NCBI GenBank assembly: GCA_027924645.1
Contig: BSBN01000888.1
Location: forward strand, 17,868,501-17,932,500
DNA: 64,000 nucleotides
Direction: 5' to 3'
Source of the DNA: Cunninghamia lanceolata
Taxonomy: Eukaryota > Streptophyta > Pinopsida > Cupressales > Cupressaceae
The translations under genes were made by a program, and so were the position numbers. The notes beneath the pieces are model-generated. The model had not been told where the DNA came from, did no database searches, and saw only the letters and a list, made by a program, of their open reading frames with translations. The stretch's first letter is position 1; every line of letters begins with the position of its first letter. This document shows positions 34,244 through 45,839 of the stretch, piece after piece.

Positions 34244-36300
34244 CTAAAAAAATTAACACCAGAAGGATGTCGACGAAGAGAGAAAATCCATAGAAGAAAC
34301 TGCAACAAAAAGCCATGATCATGCAATTAGGAGAAATACTGGTAATTTGGGAAAATTAAAAATTAGGAGTATGGGGATATGCTTGAAAGGGCTAGAGTGC
34401 AAGCGGGTTGAAAAAATGGAGGAAAACGGGCTTAGGAAAGTAAATTTGAAAATCTCTTAGAGTTAGAGAAAATTGAGAGAGTGAATGCACAGGAAGCAAA
34501 ATTTTCCGCCCTCGCATTAGATGGATAAATTGCAGGTGTCAGGGCAGCAAATTTTTCCAACCCTGCATGTTGGTAAAACCTTTTTCATGTTCGAGCAGTA
34601 ATTTTTCTGAACTATGCACGAGGATGGGTTTGCTAGTTTGAGGCACGTGAAGAAGTGACGAAAAGGTCCACCGATGCATGTTTAAGAACAAACTCTAATG
34701 TATAGTCGGTTAGAAATACCGCTCATGTAGGTATTATTAGAAACTCCAAGTTACATATGCAAGAGTGGGAGTTTTGGCCACTAATGCATCAAAGTAGGTA
34801 ATGCAAAGTTTGTGTAAGGGTGGTGGTTTTAACCACCCTTACATATAGGGAAGACTACATGAAAGAGATGCGAAGGTGGGGAAAACCCCTGACATTACAT
34901 ATCCAAAGGAAAACATGTAATTCACGTAGGGATGGAGAAAAGTCTCGTCCTTACATGAAATATCAACACTGAGGAGAACGTGTATTGATGACAATTTTTG
35001 CCATCCCTATACGCGTCAGGAAACTGGGAAAAACAAAACCCAAGTTTAATATTGTTAGAGAAAATCTTGACCCATTGAATCAAATGCATTCAAAACCAAA
35101 ATGAAAACTAGGGTTTTAAAGAAAAAGGAGAAAATACATATATGTATGATACAATTTTACTAATCCATAAAAGAGAAATCAAAACAAAATCAAAGACGTT
35201 TGCCACATGCTAAAACCCTAATCTTAAAATGAAAACAAGAATAAAAAACAAAGACATACCTGGTCAAAAAAGTGATACCCTAAACACAATCACAGAGGCA
35301 AGATAGGGTTAAATCTGAAATCTACGCAAGCTTCACGAAGAAAACTAGTATCAAAGACGTATACCTTGATGGAGGTCTTTGAGAATAAACAATAAGCAAA
35401 ATAAAATGAAAATAAACACTTAAAAAGGCTTTAAAAGTTATGCATTAAACATGGTAGGAGTGCCATTAATGCTAACTCCAAGTTCATGGATTTTGTAGGA
35501 TATGTTGGAGTGGAAAAAAAACCCCGACACTAAACAAACTAGGAACATGCTTGAGTAGGTAATATGACCGCCTTTACATTTGAATTACTACAGGAAACAT
35601 ATGACCGAGTGGCAAAATTAACTGATATTGAATATGCGACACAAACCTAAACATGCATGGGTGGCAGTTTTAACTGCTCATGCATATTTATAAAGAACAA
35701 GAAAATTAAATATGCATCGATGGTAGTTTTGGCCGGCATTGGATATTTAATAACAACGCACATATAGGAGCAATAATTTTGATCGCTATTGCATGTGAAA
35801 ACAAAAACTTTCTAACACCTCAAAATAGTCAAAGATGATATTTTGACAAGCTTACGACCTAGTCAATTTTTGTGATTTTCAAGGAATCAACCTAGGAGAA
35901 CGTCACAAACTATTTCAGCACTATTAGACGACTTCACGCGAGGCCAATAGGACTTGCCTTGATAAGTGAACTTAGAGTGTAGACTACGAAACATACAAGT
36001 TTCATAGGGGTTGTCTACAAAAATGAGCATAGCTAATTTTGAGAACAACAAATTTATGCCCCCAAAACCCTATTCCAAGGGCTACAAGCAATTTGGTAAA
36101 GTGCTGAAGGGATGATGGATAGGACAGCCAACTAGAGCATTTGGTGAGCTTGATAAATATTGATTGGTCAAGTTAACATGCCTCATGGTCTCCTTGAACT
36201 TTGATAGATACCCCATGTGTCTGAACCTATTCGAGCTCCTTATTGAAGGCATTGGAACCATGTTTTTTAAACAAGTTGTCCAGTCCAAGAAAGTCCTGTT
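34244..36300. other. Non-coding region with imperfect palindromes
   Basis: Upstream of the unknown ORF (minus direction) and left of the chromovirus primer site. No ORF above noise. Between about 34520 and 35800 roughly ten imperfect palindromes of 30-40 bp occur, many with ATGCA/TGCAT ends around a TTTT centre. The best are 34813-34843 (TGTAAGGGTGG/CCACCCTTACA arms) and 35653-35685 (ATGCATG/CATGCAT outer, GCAGTT/AACTGC inner). It may be LTR or leader of the unknown-ORF element; no LTR edge was found. Confidence 0.6.
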
Positions 36301-36350
36301 GGATCACCGCCATTGAGTGTTTGTGAAACTTTCCCCTACTCTGCATCAAG

Positions 36351-36365
36351 TGGTATCAGAGCACA
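36351..36365 (+). other. Primer binding site of chromovirus
   Basis: TGGTATCAGAGCACA, initiator-Met-tRNA type, two bases after a CTGCATCA LTR end at 36348. The 5' LTR itself could not be traced further left with confidence, since the sequence before about 36290 does not match the 3' LTR by eye. Confidence 0.85.
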
Positions 36366-36398
36366 AGTTCTGATTGGGAAAGTGTGAAGGAGTACAAA

Positions 36399-37470
36399 AT
36401 GCCTCCAAAAAATAGTCCAATCCTCACTAGAGAAGTGAGATTGAGGAAGGAATCCCAAGATGGAATCCTAACCAGACTTGCAGCCATTGAAGAAAACCTA
36501 AGGAGAGGTGGAGTCATTGAGGAAGACAGTGACCAAGAGTATGAGGGTGAGAATGAAGGCCCTCAAGAGGGATCCAATAAGGCAGAGATGGATCCAGATG
36601 ATAAAAGGTTTATGAAGATGCTGTAGACTGTGAAAGGAGAAAGGAGAAATGTCAAAATGGAGTTACCCATGTATGAAGGAAAGATTAACAGTGAGGAAGT
36701 ACTTGATTGGATTGATTCTTTAGATAACTCCTTTGAGTACAAAGAGATGCTAGAAGAGAAAAAGGTCAAATTGGCAAAAACCAAGTTGAAGGGAATAACA
36801 CTGACCTGGTGGAACTATGTTCAATCGGAGAGGTTGAAGAAAGGAAAAGGAAAAATTAGTTCATGGGACCGGATGGTGTCCAACGTGAAGGATCAATTCC
36901 TTCCAAAGGGTTATGCAATTCAAACTTTTAGAAGGTTGCAAAACTTAAAACAAAAGGAGATGGATGTAATGGCCTACACAGAAGAGTTTCATAAGCTAAG
37001 TATGAGGACTGGGCATAATGAAGACGAAGTTGAAAAGATTGCAAGGTACATCAATGGGCTTAGGTTCAATATCCAAGATTAACTAAGTCTTCCTACACCT
37101 AGGAATGTGGAAGAATGCTTCCAACTGGTAGTAAGAGCTAAAGAAATCAAAAGGAGACAAGACCAAAATGGAAGGGGTAGAGGAAAGAATTTTAGGGGCA
37201 AAGGCAATTTTGGTGGAAGAGGACAGAAGTAGCAAGGAGAACAAAATAACAGTAACAAGGAGAATTAAGAGCCAAGAGGAGAGTCAAGTGAAAGAGGCAA
37301 CTTTAGAGGAAGAAGATCAAATAGTAAAGGTAGATTTGGTGGCCAAGGAAGAGGGTCAAGTACCTTCTCAGGCAAATGCTACAACTACAATCAGGTTGGA
37401 CATCCTGCATTCAAGTACCCAAGCAAACAAGCATCAAGCCCTCATGGTGGTGATAGAAGAGTCCAAATAG
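36399..37470 (+). pseudogene. Chromovirus gag
   Basis: Plus-strand Gag of a Ty3/gypsy chromovirus. It starts at ATG 36399 ('MPPKNSPILTREVRLRKES'), soon after the primer site. The capsid domain at 36630-37082 includes 'VLDWIDSLDNSFEYKE', 'LTWWNYVQSERLKKGKGKI' and 'FRRLQNLKQKEMDVMAYTEE', the standard retrotransposon gag pattern. A basic Gly/Arg/Asn-rich tail follows, then a decayed zinc knuckle near 37375-37430 in which the second and last Cys are Tyr. Stops at 36624, 37081, 37230 and 37266 break it. Confidence 0.9.
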
Positions 37471-38059
37471 TGCTAGAGGAGGGTTAAGAGAGTGTGAACT
37501 CATCTTTTGTGCATGCAGCCCTAGAAGGAGGAGAGTCCTTGATGATAAGGAGGACATTACTAAAAGTACCAATAGCCAAGGAGCCCCCACAGAGGAAGGC
37601 TTTATTCAGGACTTGTAAAGCACAAGGAAAGGTATGTAAGGTGATTATTGACTCTGGTTCAACTAAAAATCTTGTGTCTCAATAAATGATAGAAGAGTTG
37701 AAGATGCAGAGGAATCCTCACCCTACACCCTACAAGGTATCATGGCTCAAAAAGGGTCAGAAAGTGCTTGTGAATGAGCAAGATTGGGTGGAGTTTAACA
37801 TTACTGCATAAAAGAAAAGATCTTGTGTGACATCATCCCCATGGATGTATGCCATTTACTCCTAGGCAGGCCATGGTAGTTTGACAAAAAGGTCAAGCAT
37901 GATGGAGAGAAGAACACCTATATGATTGTGAAGGATGGAGTGACATACAACCTTACATCGCTGAAGGAAGAGGATGTAGCAGCTCATGAAGGATCAAGTG
38001 TGATGATGGTGACAGAGAAGGATTTTTTGAAGATACTAAAGGAAGGAGAAGTTGGATAT
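37471..38059 (+). pseudogene. Chromovirus protease
   Basis: Continues from gag. The active-site triad is in 'VIIDSGSTKNLVSQ' near 37641-37682, with a flap region and the second conserved block 'VCHLLLGRPW' near 37845-37880. The coding track ends at 38059, before reverse transcriptase, where LTR copy 1 of array A begins. Stops at 37683 and 37810 make it inactive. Confidence 0.85.
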
Positions 38060-38928
38060 TGATGCAGAGGGAAAATTCTCTCATTCAAATCTGATCACAA
38101 ACACACATAGAACACTATGCAAGAGGGCAACAAATTAATTTGAAACACATAAAATGGAAGAGAAATCTGCAACACTTATTTTATTTCAATAAGAAATTTC
38201 ATTACATCAACATGAAGCTTATGAGCTTTCTAGAATTATACATGCAACACCTTCATCAAATAAATTTCTCCACCTCTAGACTCCTTTCGCAACATCTAGG
38301 TTTCTCCTCTATTTCTTTTTTTCCAGCTCCAATAAAAACCCGTCACTTATTCCTTTTACCGCATCCTCATTTTTCAGAATTTCCTAAAATAGTTTCTAGG
38401 TTTCATGCCTCTCCTTCCTAGATTTCTAGAACATTTTAAATTTATTAATTTTGATCACATATGAGAAGGTTATGTGCATTTTACTGAGACTGGGTCTCAT
38501 AATTTTGACCCAAACATGCAACAACATGCAAATCTTATGGCCCCACCTCTTGGAAATCCACACCCTTCTTGGAGGTTACAATTTGAAAATAATAAAAATT
38601 AAATCTTGTACAATTCACCTTCACATGGACACCTAGCATTTGCCCAATCAATTTTGGGTTGTTATGACAACTTACATATTCCTTACAATTATGACGGTTA
38701 CAATAATAGATGCCATTAATTCCAATATTCTTGGCAGCCCCACTTCTGACAAAATCAGTCAAATCCCACCAAAAATACATTTAGAATTTCACCCAAGGGA
38801 AATTAAATTTGTTGCAAATTAAAAATATGATTATATCAAAGCTCCAACATTATTGAAAAAACCAAACAACTAAAAATTAAAATATTTTTGGTGATGCAAG
38901 ATTGTCATTGACCGTGAATGCTCCTACA
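38060..38928 (-). repeat. Array A, LTR copy 1
   Basis: 869 bp, minus orientation. Starts TGTAGGAGCATTC (right end) and ends TCTGCATCA (left end). Flanked left by protease coding sequence (GATAT), which does not match CTAGT after LTR copy 3, so no target duplication frames the array. Confidence 0.9.
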
Positions 38929-39915
38929 CCATACTCCCAAAGAAAAGAGAATTCAAGTCCCATTGAATGCTAGTTGCTCCTTCTTTCTAGTCTTCCAATT
39001 CATCTACAATTTATCCTTCATCTTTGCAACTATCCCTAAGTCCTTCTTCCCCTTTTTTTTCTTATACCATCTCCTATTCAGCATCATCTCAGCTTCAAGT
39101 TCCAAAATTCCATTTCTTGTGCATATACCTGAGTAGCATCATAATTTATGTCTTCATCATACAATATAGCAGCATATTCACCATTACCACAAGCTGCATA
39201 ATACCCTTGCAAATTTGCATATACCTCATTAACAAACAAATCTGCAACATCTTCATTAGCAACCTTATTATCAACAACAACTTGATCATCAACATCCCTT
39301 TCCACTTGCTCATCTTGAACATCACACTCAAATAACTGAAAATGACATGGAGACTCATCCACAATTGTGTTTACCATGTCTTCTTCAATGCTTGATGTCA
39401 AATTAGTCATAGGTATACTCACCACTTCATTTCTTACCTCTTCCTCTATTTGAGATTGCTTTTGCTCTTCCTCTAATGCTGCTGCCTTTGTTTGTCTTCT
39501 TTTTTGGACAATTTTCTTGATGGGCCATGTAACCTTCTTCTTCACTAATAAGTGCCAACTTTGCAACTGCTGAACTATTCTTTCCATATTTTTTCCCATC
39601 TCTTCCAAAGCTTGCCTTAGTTCTCTTATCTCTTTCTCAACCTCTATTTGCCTCATCTTTTGCTCTTTCCTCTTCCTCTCTTTTTCTTCTTGCTTCTTCT
39701 TTTGTTAACCTCCAGCCTGCAAGTACCTTCTAAACAAATCCATCTTTCCTCAAGCAAGTCTCTTTCACCTTGCTTCCTCTTGTCTTTGCCTCACCTAGGT
39801 CTCTTCTCTTTTCCTCTACCTAGTCTTTTGGCAACCAGGTTCCTTCTTCAACCTACACAAACACACACACAAAACCAAACACTCTCTCCCAATCCTTCTG
39901 AGCTCTGATACCAAT
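38929..39915 (-). mobile_element. Array A, internal region 1
   Basis: About 987 bp with a primer site (39901-39913, TGGTATCAGAGCT on the minus strand) and one gag-like short ORF. No protease or polymerase. Non-autonomous, TR-GAG-like in layout. Confidence 0.8.
39084..39743 (-). pseudogene. Small coiled-coil (Gag-like) ORF, array A copy 1
   Basis: About 220 codons from ATG at 39743 ('MDLFRRYLQAGG'), interrupted by one stop near codon 13; the rest (39084-39656, 190 codons) is open. The first third is Lys/Glu/Gln-rich and helical ('EIRELRQALEEMGKNMERIV'). The second third is acidic ('EDMVNTIVDESPCHFQLF') and the C-terminus is Tyr-rich ('GYYAACGNGEYAAILYDEDI'). No zinc knuckle. Its position after the primer site suggests a shortened Gag, but the sequence alone does not prove it. 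Copy 2 lacks the early stop and has other defects. Confidence 0.65.
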
Positions 39916-40785
39916 TGATGTAGAGGGAAAACTCTCTCATTCAAATCTGATCACAAACACACATAGAACACTATGCGAGAGGGCATCAAATTAATTTCAA
40001 ACACATAAAATGGAAGAGAAATCTGCAACACTTATTTTATTTCAATAAGAAAATTTATTACATCAATATGAAGCTTATGGGATTTCTAGAATTATACATG
40101 CAACACCTGCAAAAAATAAATTTCTCCACCTCTAGACTCCTTTCCCAACATCTGGGTTTCTCCTCTGTTTCTTTTTTTCCAGCTCCAATAAAAACCCATC
40201 ACTTATTCCTTTTAACACATCCTCATTTTTTAGAATTTCCTAAAATAGTTTTTGGGTTTCATGCCTCTCCTTCCCATATTTCTAGAACATTTTTTAATTT
40301 ATTAATTTTGATTAGATATGAGAAAGTTGTGCTCATTTTACTAAGACTGGGTCTCATAATTTTGACCCAAAGATGCATCAACATGCAAATCTTATGGCCC
40401 CACCTCTTCGAAATCTACACCCTTCTTGGAGGTTACAATTTGAAAATAATAAAAATTAAATCTTGTACAATCCACCTTCACATGGACACCTAGCATTTGC
40501 CCAATCAATTTTGGGTTGTTATGACAACTTACAGATTCCTTACAATTATGACAGTTACAATAATAGATGCCATTAATTCCAATATTCACGGCAGCCTCAC
40601 TTATGAAAAAATCAGTCAAATCCCACCAAAAATACATTTACAATTTCATCCAAGGGAAATTACATTTGTTGCAAGTTAAAAATATGATTTTCTCAAAGCT
40701 CCAACATTATTGAAAAAACCAAAAAACTAAAAATTAAAATATTTTTGGTGATGCAAGATTGTCATTGACCGTGAATGCTCTTGTA
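39916..40785 (-). repeat. Array A, LTR copy 2
   Basis: 870 bp, shared between the two internal regions; a few percent different from copies 1 and 3 by eye. LTR start reads TACAAGAGCATTC, mutated from TGTAGGAGCATTC. Confidence 0.9.
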
Positions 40786-41778
40786 TCATACTCCTGAAGA
40801 AAAGAGAATTCATGTCCCGTTGAATGCTAGTTGCTCCTTCTTCCTGGTCTTCCAATTCATCTGCAATTTATCCTTCATCTTTGCAACTGTCCCTAAGTCC
40901 TTCTTCCTCTTCTTTTTCTTATACCATCTCCTATTCAGCATCCTCTTAGCTTTCAAGCTCTAAAATTCCATTTCTTGTGCATATACCTCAGTAGCATCAT
41001 CATTTGTGTTTTCATCATACAATATAGCAGCATACTCACCATTACCACATGCTGCATAATACCCTTACAAATTTGTGTATACCTCATTAATAAACAAATC
41101 TGTAACATCTTCATTAGCAACCTTATTATCAACAACAACTTGATCATCAACATCCCTTTCCACTTGCTCATCTTGAACATCAAACTCAAATAACTGAAAA
41201 TGACATGGAGATTCATCCACAACTATGTTTACCATGTCTTCTTCAATGCTTGATGTCAAAATAGTCATAGGTATAGTTACCATTTCATTTCTTACCTCTT
41301 CCTCTATCTGAGATTGTTTTTGCTCTTCCTCTAATGCTGCTTCCTTTGTTTGTCTTCTTCATTTTTGGACAATTTTCTTGATGGGCCATGTAACCTTCTT
41401 CTTCATTAATAAGTGCCAACTTTGCAACTGTTGAACTATTCTTTCCATATTTTTTCCCATCTCTTCCACATCTTGCCTTAGTTCTCTTATCTCTTTCTCA
41501 ACCTCTATTTGCCCCATCTTTTCCTCTTTCCTCTTCCTCTCTTTTTCTTCTTGCTTCTTCTTTTGTGAACCTCCAGCCTGCAAGTACCTTCTAAACAAAT
41601 CCATCTTTCCTCAAGCAAGTCTCTTTCACCTTGCTTCCTCTTGTCTTTGCCTCACCTAGGTCTCTTCTCTTTTCCTCTACCTAGTCTTTTGGAAACCAGG
41701 TTCTCTCTTCAACCTGCACAAACACACAAACACAAAACCAAACACACTCTTCTAGACCTTCTAAGCTCTGATATCAAT
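40786..41778 (-). mobile_element. Array A, internal region 2
   Basis: About 993 bp, second copy of the internal region. Its primer site 41764-41776 carries one change (TGATATCAGAGCT). Contains the second copy of the short ORF. Confidence 0.8.
41065..41604 (-). pseudogene. Small coiled-coil ORF, array A copy 2
   Basis: Starts at ATG 41604 without the early stop of copy 1 ('MDLFRRYLQAGGSQKKKQEE'). A three-base insertion near 41360 creates an in-frame TGA, and a further stop at 41065 removes the Tyr-rich C-terminus. The two copies thus carry different lesions, which indicates that the full-length ORF predates the duplication. Confidence 0.65.
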
Positions 41779-42647
41779 TGATGTAGAGGGAAAACTCTCT
41801 TATTCAAATCTGATCACAAACACACATAGAACACTATGTAGGAGGGCAACAAATTAATTTGAAACACATTAAATGGAGGAGAAATCTACAACACTTATTT
41901 TATTTCAATAAGAAATTTCATTACATCAACATGAAGCTTATGAGATTTATGGAATTATGCATGCAACACCTAAAAAAAATAAATTTCTCCACTTCTAGAC
42001 TCCTTTCCCCACATCTGGGTTTCTCCTCTATTTCTTTTTTTCCAACTCCAATAAAAACCCGTCACTTATTCCTTTTACCGCATCCTCATTTTTCAGCATT
42101 TCCTAAACTAGTTTCTAGGTTTCATGGCTCTCCTTCCAATATTTCCAGAACATTTTTAATTTCTTAATTTAAATCAGATATGAGAAAATTATACTCATTT
42201 TACCGAGACTGGGTCTCATAATTTCAACCCAAACATGTAACAACATGCAAATCTTATGGCCCCACCTCTTGGAAATCCACACCCTTCTTGGAGGTTACAA
42301 TTTGAAAGTAATAAAACTTAAATCTTGTACAATCCACCTTCACATGGACACCTAGCATTTGCCCAATCAATTTTGGATTGTTATGAGAACTGACAGATTC
42401 CTTACAATTATGACGGTTACAATAATAGATGTCATTAATTCCAATATTCTTAGCAGCCCCACTTATGACAAAACCAGTCAAATCCCACCAAAAATACATT
42501 TACAATTTCACCCAAGGGAAATTACATTTGATGCAAATTAAAAATATGATTTTCTCAAAGCTCCAACATTATTGAAAAAACCAAACAACTAAAAATTAAA
42601 ATATTTTTGGTGATGCAAGATTATCATTGTCTGTGAATGCTCCTGCA
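41779..42647 (-). repeat. Array A, LTR copy 3
   Basis: 869 bp. Its right end, TGCAGGAGCATTC on the minus strand, abuts chromovirus integrase sequence at 42648. Confidence 0.9.
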
Positions 42648-43581
42648 CTAGTTATGTATACCTAGAAGTTCAATGAGAGATAATTTGATCAAGGAGAAAC
42701 ATAGTAGAGGATTGGCAGGACATTTTGGTATTGATAAGATAGTGGCTTTGGTGAGTGAAAACTACTTTTGGCCTTAGATACATAAGGATGTTAGCAAATT
42801 TGTGCAAAGTTGTACAGTTTGTCAAGCTGTAAAAGGGAGTAGTCTGAACATTCGATTGTATAAACCTTTGACAGTACCAGAGAGACCTCCAGAAGACATA
42901 AGCATGGATTGTGTTATGGGACTACCTAAGACACAAAGAGGACATGATACAATATTTGTAGTGGTTAACAGATATTCAAAGATGGCACATTTCATACCTA
43001 GTAAGAAGACAACTGATGTAGTGCATGTAGTTGACTTGTTTTTCAAAGAGATTGTGAGATTACATGGATTACCTAAGAGTATAGTTTCAGATAGAGATGC
43101 CAGATTTCTTGGATACTTTTTGAAGATAATTTGGAAGAAGTTGAAGACAAATTTGAAGTTTAGTTTAGCATTTCATCCATAGACTAATGGATAGACAGAG
43201 TTAGTGAATAGGAGTTTGGGAAACATGTTGAGATGTTTGGTTGGAGAGAAGATTGGAATTTAAGATTTGATTCTTTCACAAGCTGAGTTTGCATACAATA
43301 ATTTAGTGAATAGGAGTACTAGAAGAACACCTTTTGAGATTATTATTGGAGTAAACCCTAGAGGAGTACCAGAGTTGAGAGATATCAGTTTGGATGACAA
43401 GAGAAGTATAGAAGCAGAAGAATTTGGAGAACATGTGGGGATAGTGCATGATCAAGTTAAGAAGCATTTAGAGGAAATGAACAACAAATATAAGGAACAA
43501 GCAGATGAGAAGAGAAGACATAAGGAATTTGTAGTGGGAGTTGAAGTGATGGTGTACTTGAGAAAATAAAGATTTCCAGTT
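42648..43581 (+). pseudogene. Chromovirus integrase
   Basis: Plus-strand integrase. The zinc-binding HHCC region lies at about 42700-42830 ('KHSRGLAGHFGIDK', 'CTVCQAV'). In the catalytic core, 'ISMDCVMGLPKTQRGHDTIF' (first Asp) and 'SIVSDRDARFLGYF' (second Asp) are clear; the Glu falls in 'TELVNRSL', reached through a stop (near 43182). The GPY/F-like C-terminal stretch follows from 43570 ('[10 protein letters not shown]'). It inserts element DNA into the genome. Stops at 42777, 43182, 43192, 43261 and 43567 make it a pseudogene. RT and RNase H, expected just upstream, are absent. Confidence 0.9.
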
Positions 43582-43956
43582 GGGACATACAACAAGTTGA
43601 AGATGAAGAAGTTTGGACCTTGTAAGATACTCAGGAAATTTGATTCAGGAAATGCATATGAAGTGGAATTACAAGAGGCATTGGGTATATCACCCATTTT
43701 CAACATTGTAGACCTATATTAGTATCATGAAGTAGAGTTCAGTGACAACCTAAAAGAATACTTGAAGAAGCAATTACCAAAATAAGCACTAGAACAGATT
43801 GAAGACATTTTTGACAACAGAGTTGGATGTAGTACTAGAGGAAGACAATACAAAGAATACCTTGTGAAGTGGAAAGATAGACCGAAAGAAGATTCATCAT
43901 GGGTTTCCCAAGCTGAGGTGGACCATTTTGGTTTCCCTCTAGCCCTAGCAAAGTGA
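43582..43956 (+). pseudogene. Chromovirus integrase tail with chromodomain
   Basis: Directly continues the integrase. '[14 protein letters not shown]' is the decayed '..HPVFHVSLL'-type motif. At 43790-43950 a chromodomain is clear: 'IEDIFDNRVG', 'YKEYLVKWKDRPKEDSSWV', then 'FGFPLALAK' and stop. Chromodomains at the integrase end define chromoviruses and are thought to steer integration to certain chromatin (established). The aromatic cage is only partly retained ('YLVKWK', 'SSWV'). Confidence 0.88.
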
Positions 43957-43991
43957 GGGACTCACTTTTTTCAATAACCCCAGATGTCTAA

Positions 43992-44827
43992 TGTAGGAGC
44001 ATCCCTGGTTCAAGATCAATCTTGCATCAACCACAAATATTTGTAGTTTAGTTTGTTTCTTTCAATTTTTTGAGTTTAGTTCAGGAAGTTTAATCAGTAG
44101 TAGTTTCTATATTTTGGTCTACATTCTATCACAGTTACATTTTAGACCTTGTAGAGCTGGACTTAGCATCTGGACATGTTCATCTACAACAGATCCAAAT
44201 TCTAGAGCATTTGGATTAGTTATCGGAAAGATATCGCTACCAGAAGATTAACTATTTTCTCATAACAAAGCATCCTCACGGCCTCAGATAATTAGCTAAA
44301 GGAGAAGACCTACAGAACACTTCTCAACTTGTGGAGCCTAATGACACATCATTCAATAATCTATGGTTCGTGGCTGACCTTCCTTGAGATTTACACATCA
44401 TTCCATTTATTTGCGGAGGAATTCTTCATGATTAGGTCTGACATATCCATGTACACATGTTATAGATCTTCATTGGAGTTTGTGATCTTGCTTAGATGAC
44501 ACGGAGGAATATATGGTTCCACAGATGATATATAATGATGTAATAGATACCTAGGAAATTAGTTAGCAATTGATTCATAATTTTTAGTTGGGTTCTTGAC
44601 GAGGGAGCTTCAAAGCTACATCTAGTGCATATTTTGATATTCTGTAATCAGGCCTATGAGCCCTATTATAAGCCTACATGTTACTGACTGATCTATATTT
44701 GAATTCTTTGATATACTGAGTGACTAAATCTACATTTGTTTCATACCTTGAGTTGTTTCCGTTGTGCTTACTGTTGTTGTACAGCTTGGATAGTTTGTTT
44801 TGTGAACCCTCCTACCATGACTACACT
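43992..44827 (+). repeat. Chromovirus 3' LTR (right end approximate)
   Basis: Begins TGTAGGAGCATCC 35 bp after the chromodomain stop. The first ~65 bp align with the array A LTR start (shared AATCTTGCATCA and AAATATTT blocks). The right end is set at about GACTACA because protease-like sequence of another gypsy element follows; it is not confirmed by a target duplication. Confidence 0.6.
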
Positions 44828-44829
44828 AG

Positions 44830-45760
44830 AATGTTTCATTGATCCTAGAGTAGTAGAAAGATTTCCTAAGAACGAAAGTTTTATGACTAACTCCTAGATA
44901 ATGATATATGGTAATTGAGAAGAGAGGAGGGTAGACCAATGCTCGGCCTTCAACGATTTGATGCATTCAAGTTTTGTAACTCAGGTTAACCTTTATGTAG
45001 ATCCATAGGATCATATGATGTGATTCTAGTTATAAATTGGTTGATTCATCACAAGGCCATAGTAAAGTACTTTGAAAAGGTAGTCACTTGTAAAGATAGT
45101 TTTGGAAACCCAACTAAAATTTGTTGCATTCAAAGAGGCGTAAGCCATAGACATATATCTGCCATGCAAGTGAAGATAGCATAAAGGATGCATTCTGTGT
45201 GTTATTCACATAGATGATTTGAAAGATAGTAAAGAGCTCCCAATTGATGATTTTCTGGTGCTCCAAGAATTCCATGATGTGTTCCCAAAGGAGTTACCTG
45301 GATTGCCACCTAGGAGGGTATATGAACTCTCTATTGATCTCTTACCGAGGTCTAAACCATAGTCAAAAGCCCCTTAAAGGATGAACACTACTGAATTATA
45401 TGAAATGAAGGTCCAACTGGAAGAGTTGCTTGATAACAGATTAACCATAACAAGTTTGTAAACTTGGGGAGCACCTCTACTCTTTTTTAAGAATAAGTAT
45501 GGTTCCCTTTGAATGTGTATTGATTATAAGATGATCAATAAGGTGACTATAAAAATAGATACCCCTTATCTAGAATTAATTAGCTTTTTGACCAGATGAG
45601 AGGCGAAGCTCTATTTTATAAAACTGATTTAAGATCTAGTTATCATCAATTAAGAATGAAGGAAGAGGACATACATAAAACAAATTTAGAGGAAGTTACC
45701 TCTAAGAATTGGTTTGAAGGATTTAGAGTTGAACAAGATGGTTTTCTTAGGTTTTAGAAC
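44830..45760 (+). pseudogene. Second gypsy remnant: protease and RT
   Basis: Plus strand, highly decayed. Around 45000-45130: 'GSYDVILVINWLIHHKAIVK', the end of a gypsy protease. Around 45240-45420: 'LQEFHDVFPKELPGLPP' and 'MKVQLEELLD', the standard start of reverse transcriptase, followed by 'WGAPLLFF' and 'CIDYKMINKVT' near 45460-45550. Numerous stops and a deletion before the YxDD region; the rest of RT and RNase H are missing. Confidence 0.8.
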
Positions 45761-45839
45761 ATGATGTATGTATCAGGAAATGGTGGGTTGAGAACTAAAA
45801 TCCTTGAGAATGCACACTTGATGCTCCTTATTCTGGGCA

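Noticed and set aside
35250..35370. Possible splice donors (AG|GTATGT on the minus strand) upstream of the unknown ORF
   Set aside because: Two short matches with no clear branch point or acceptor; too weak to call an intron.
38055..42652. Target duplication around array A
   Set aside because: Flanks GATAT and CTAGT do not match; GATAT here is a coincidence with the duplication of element C.
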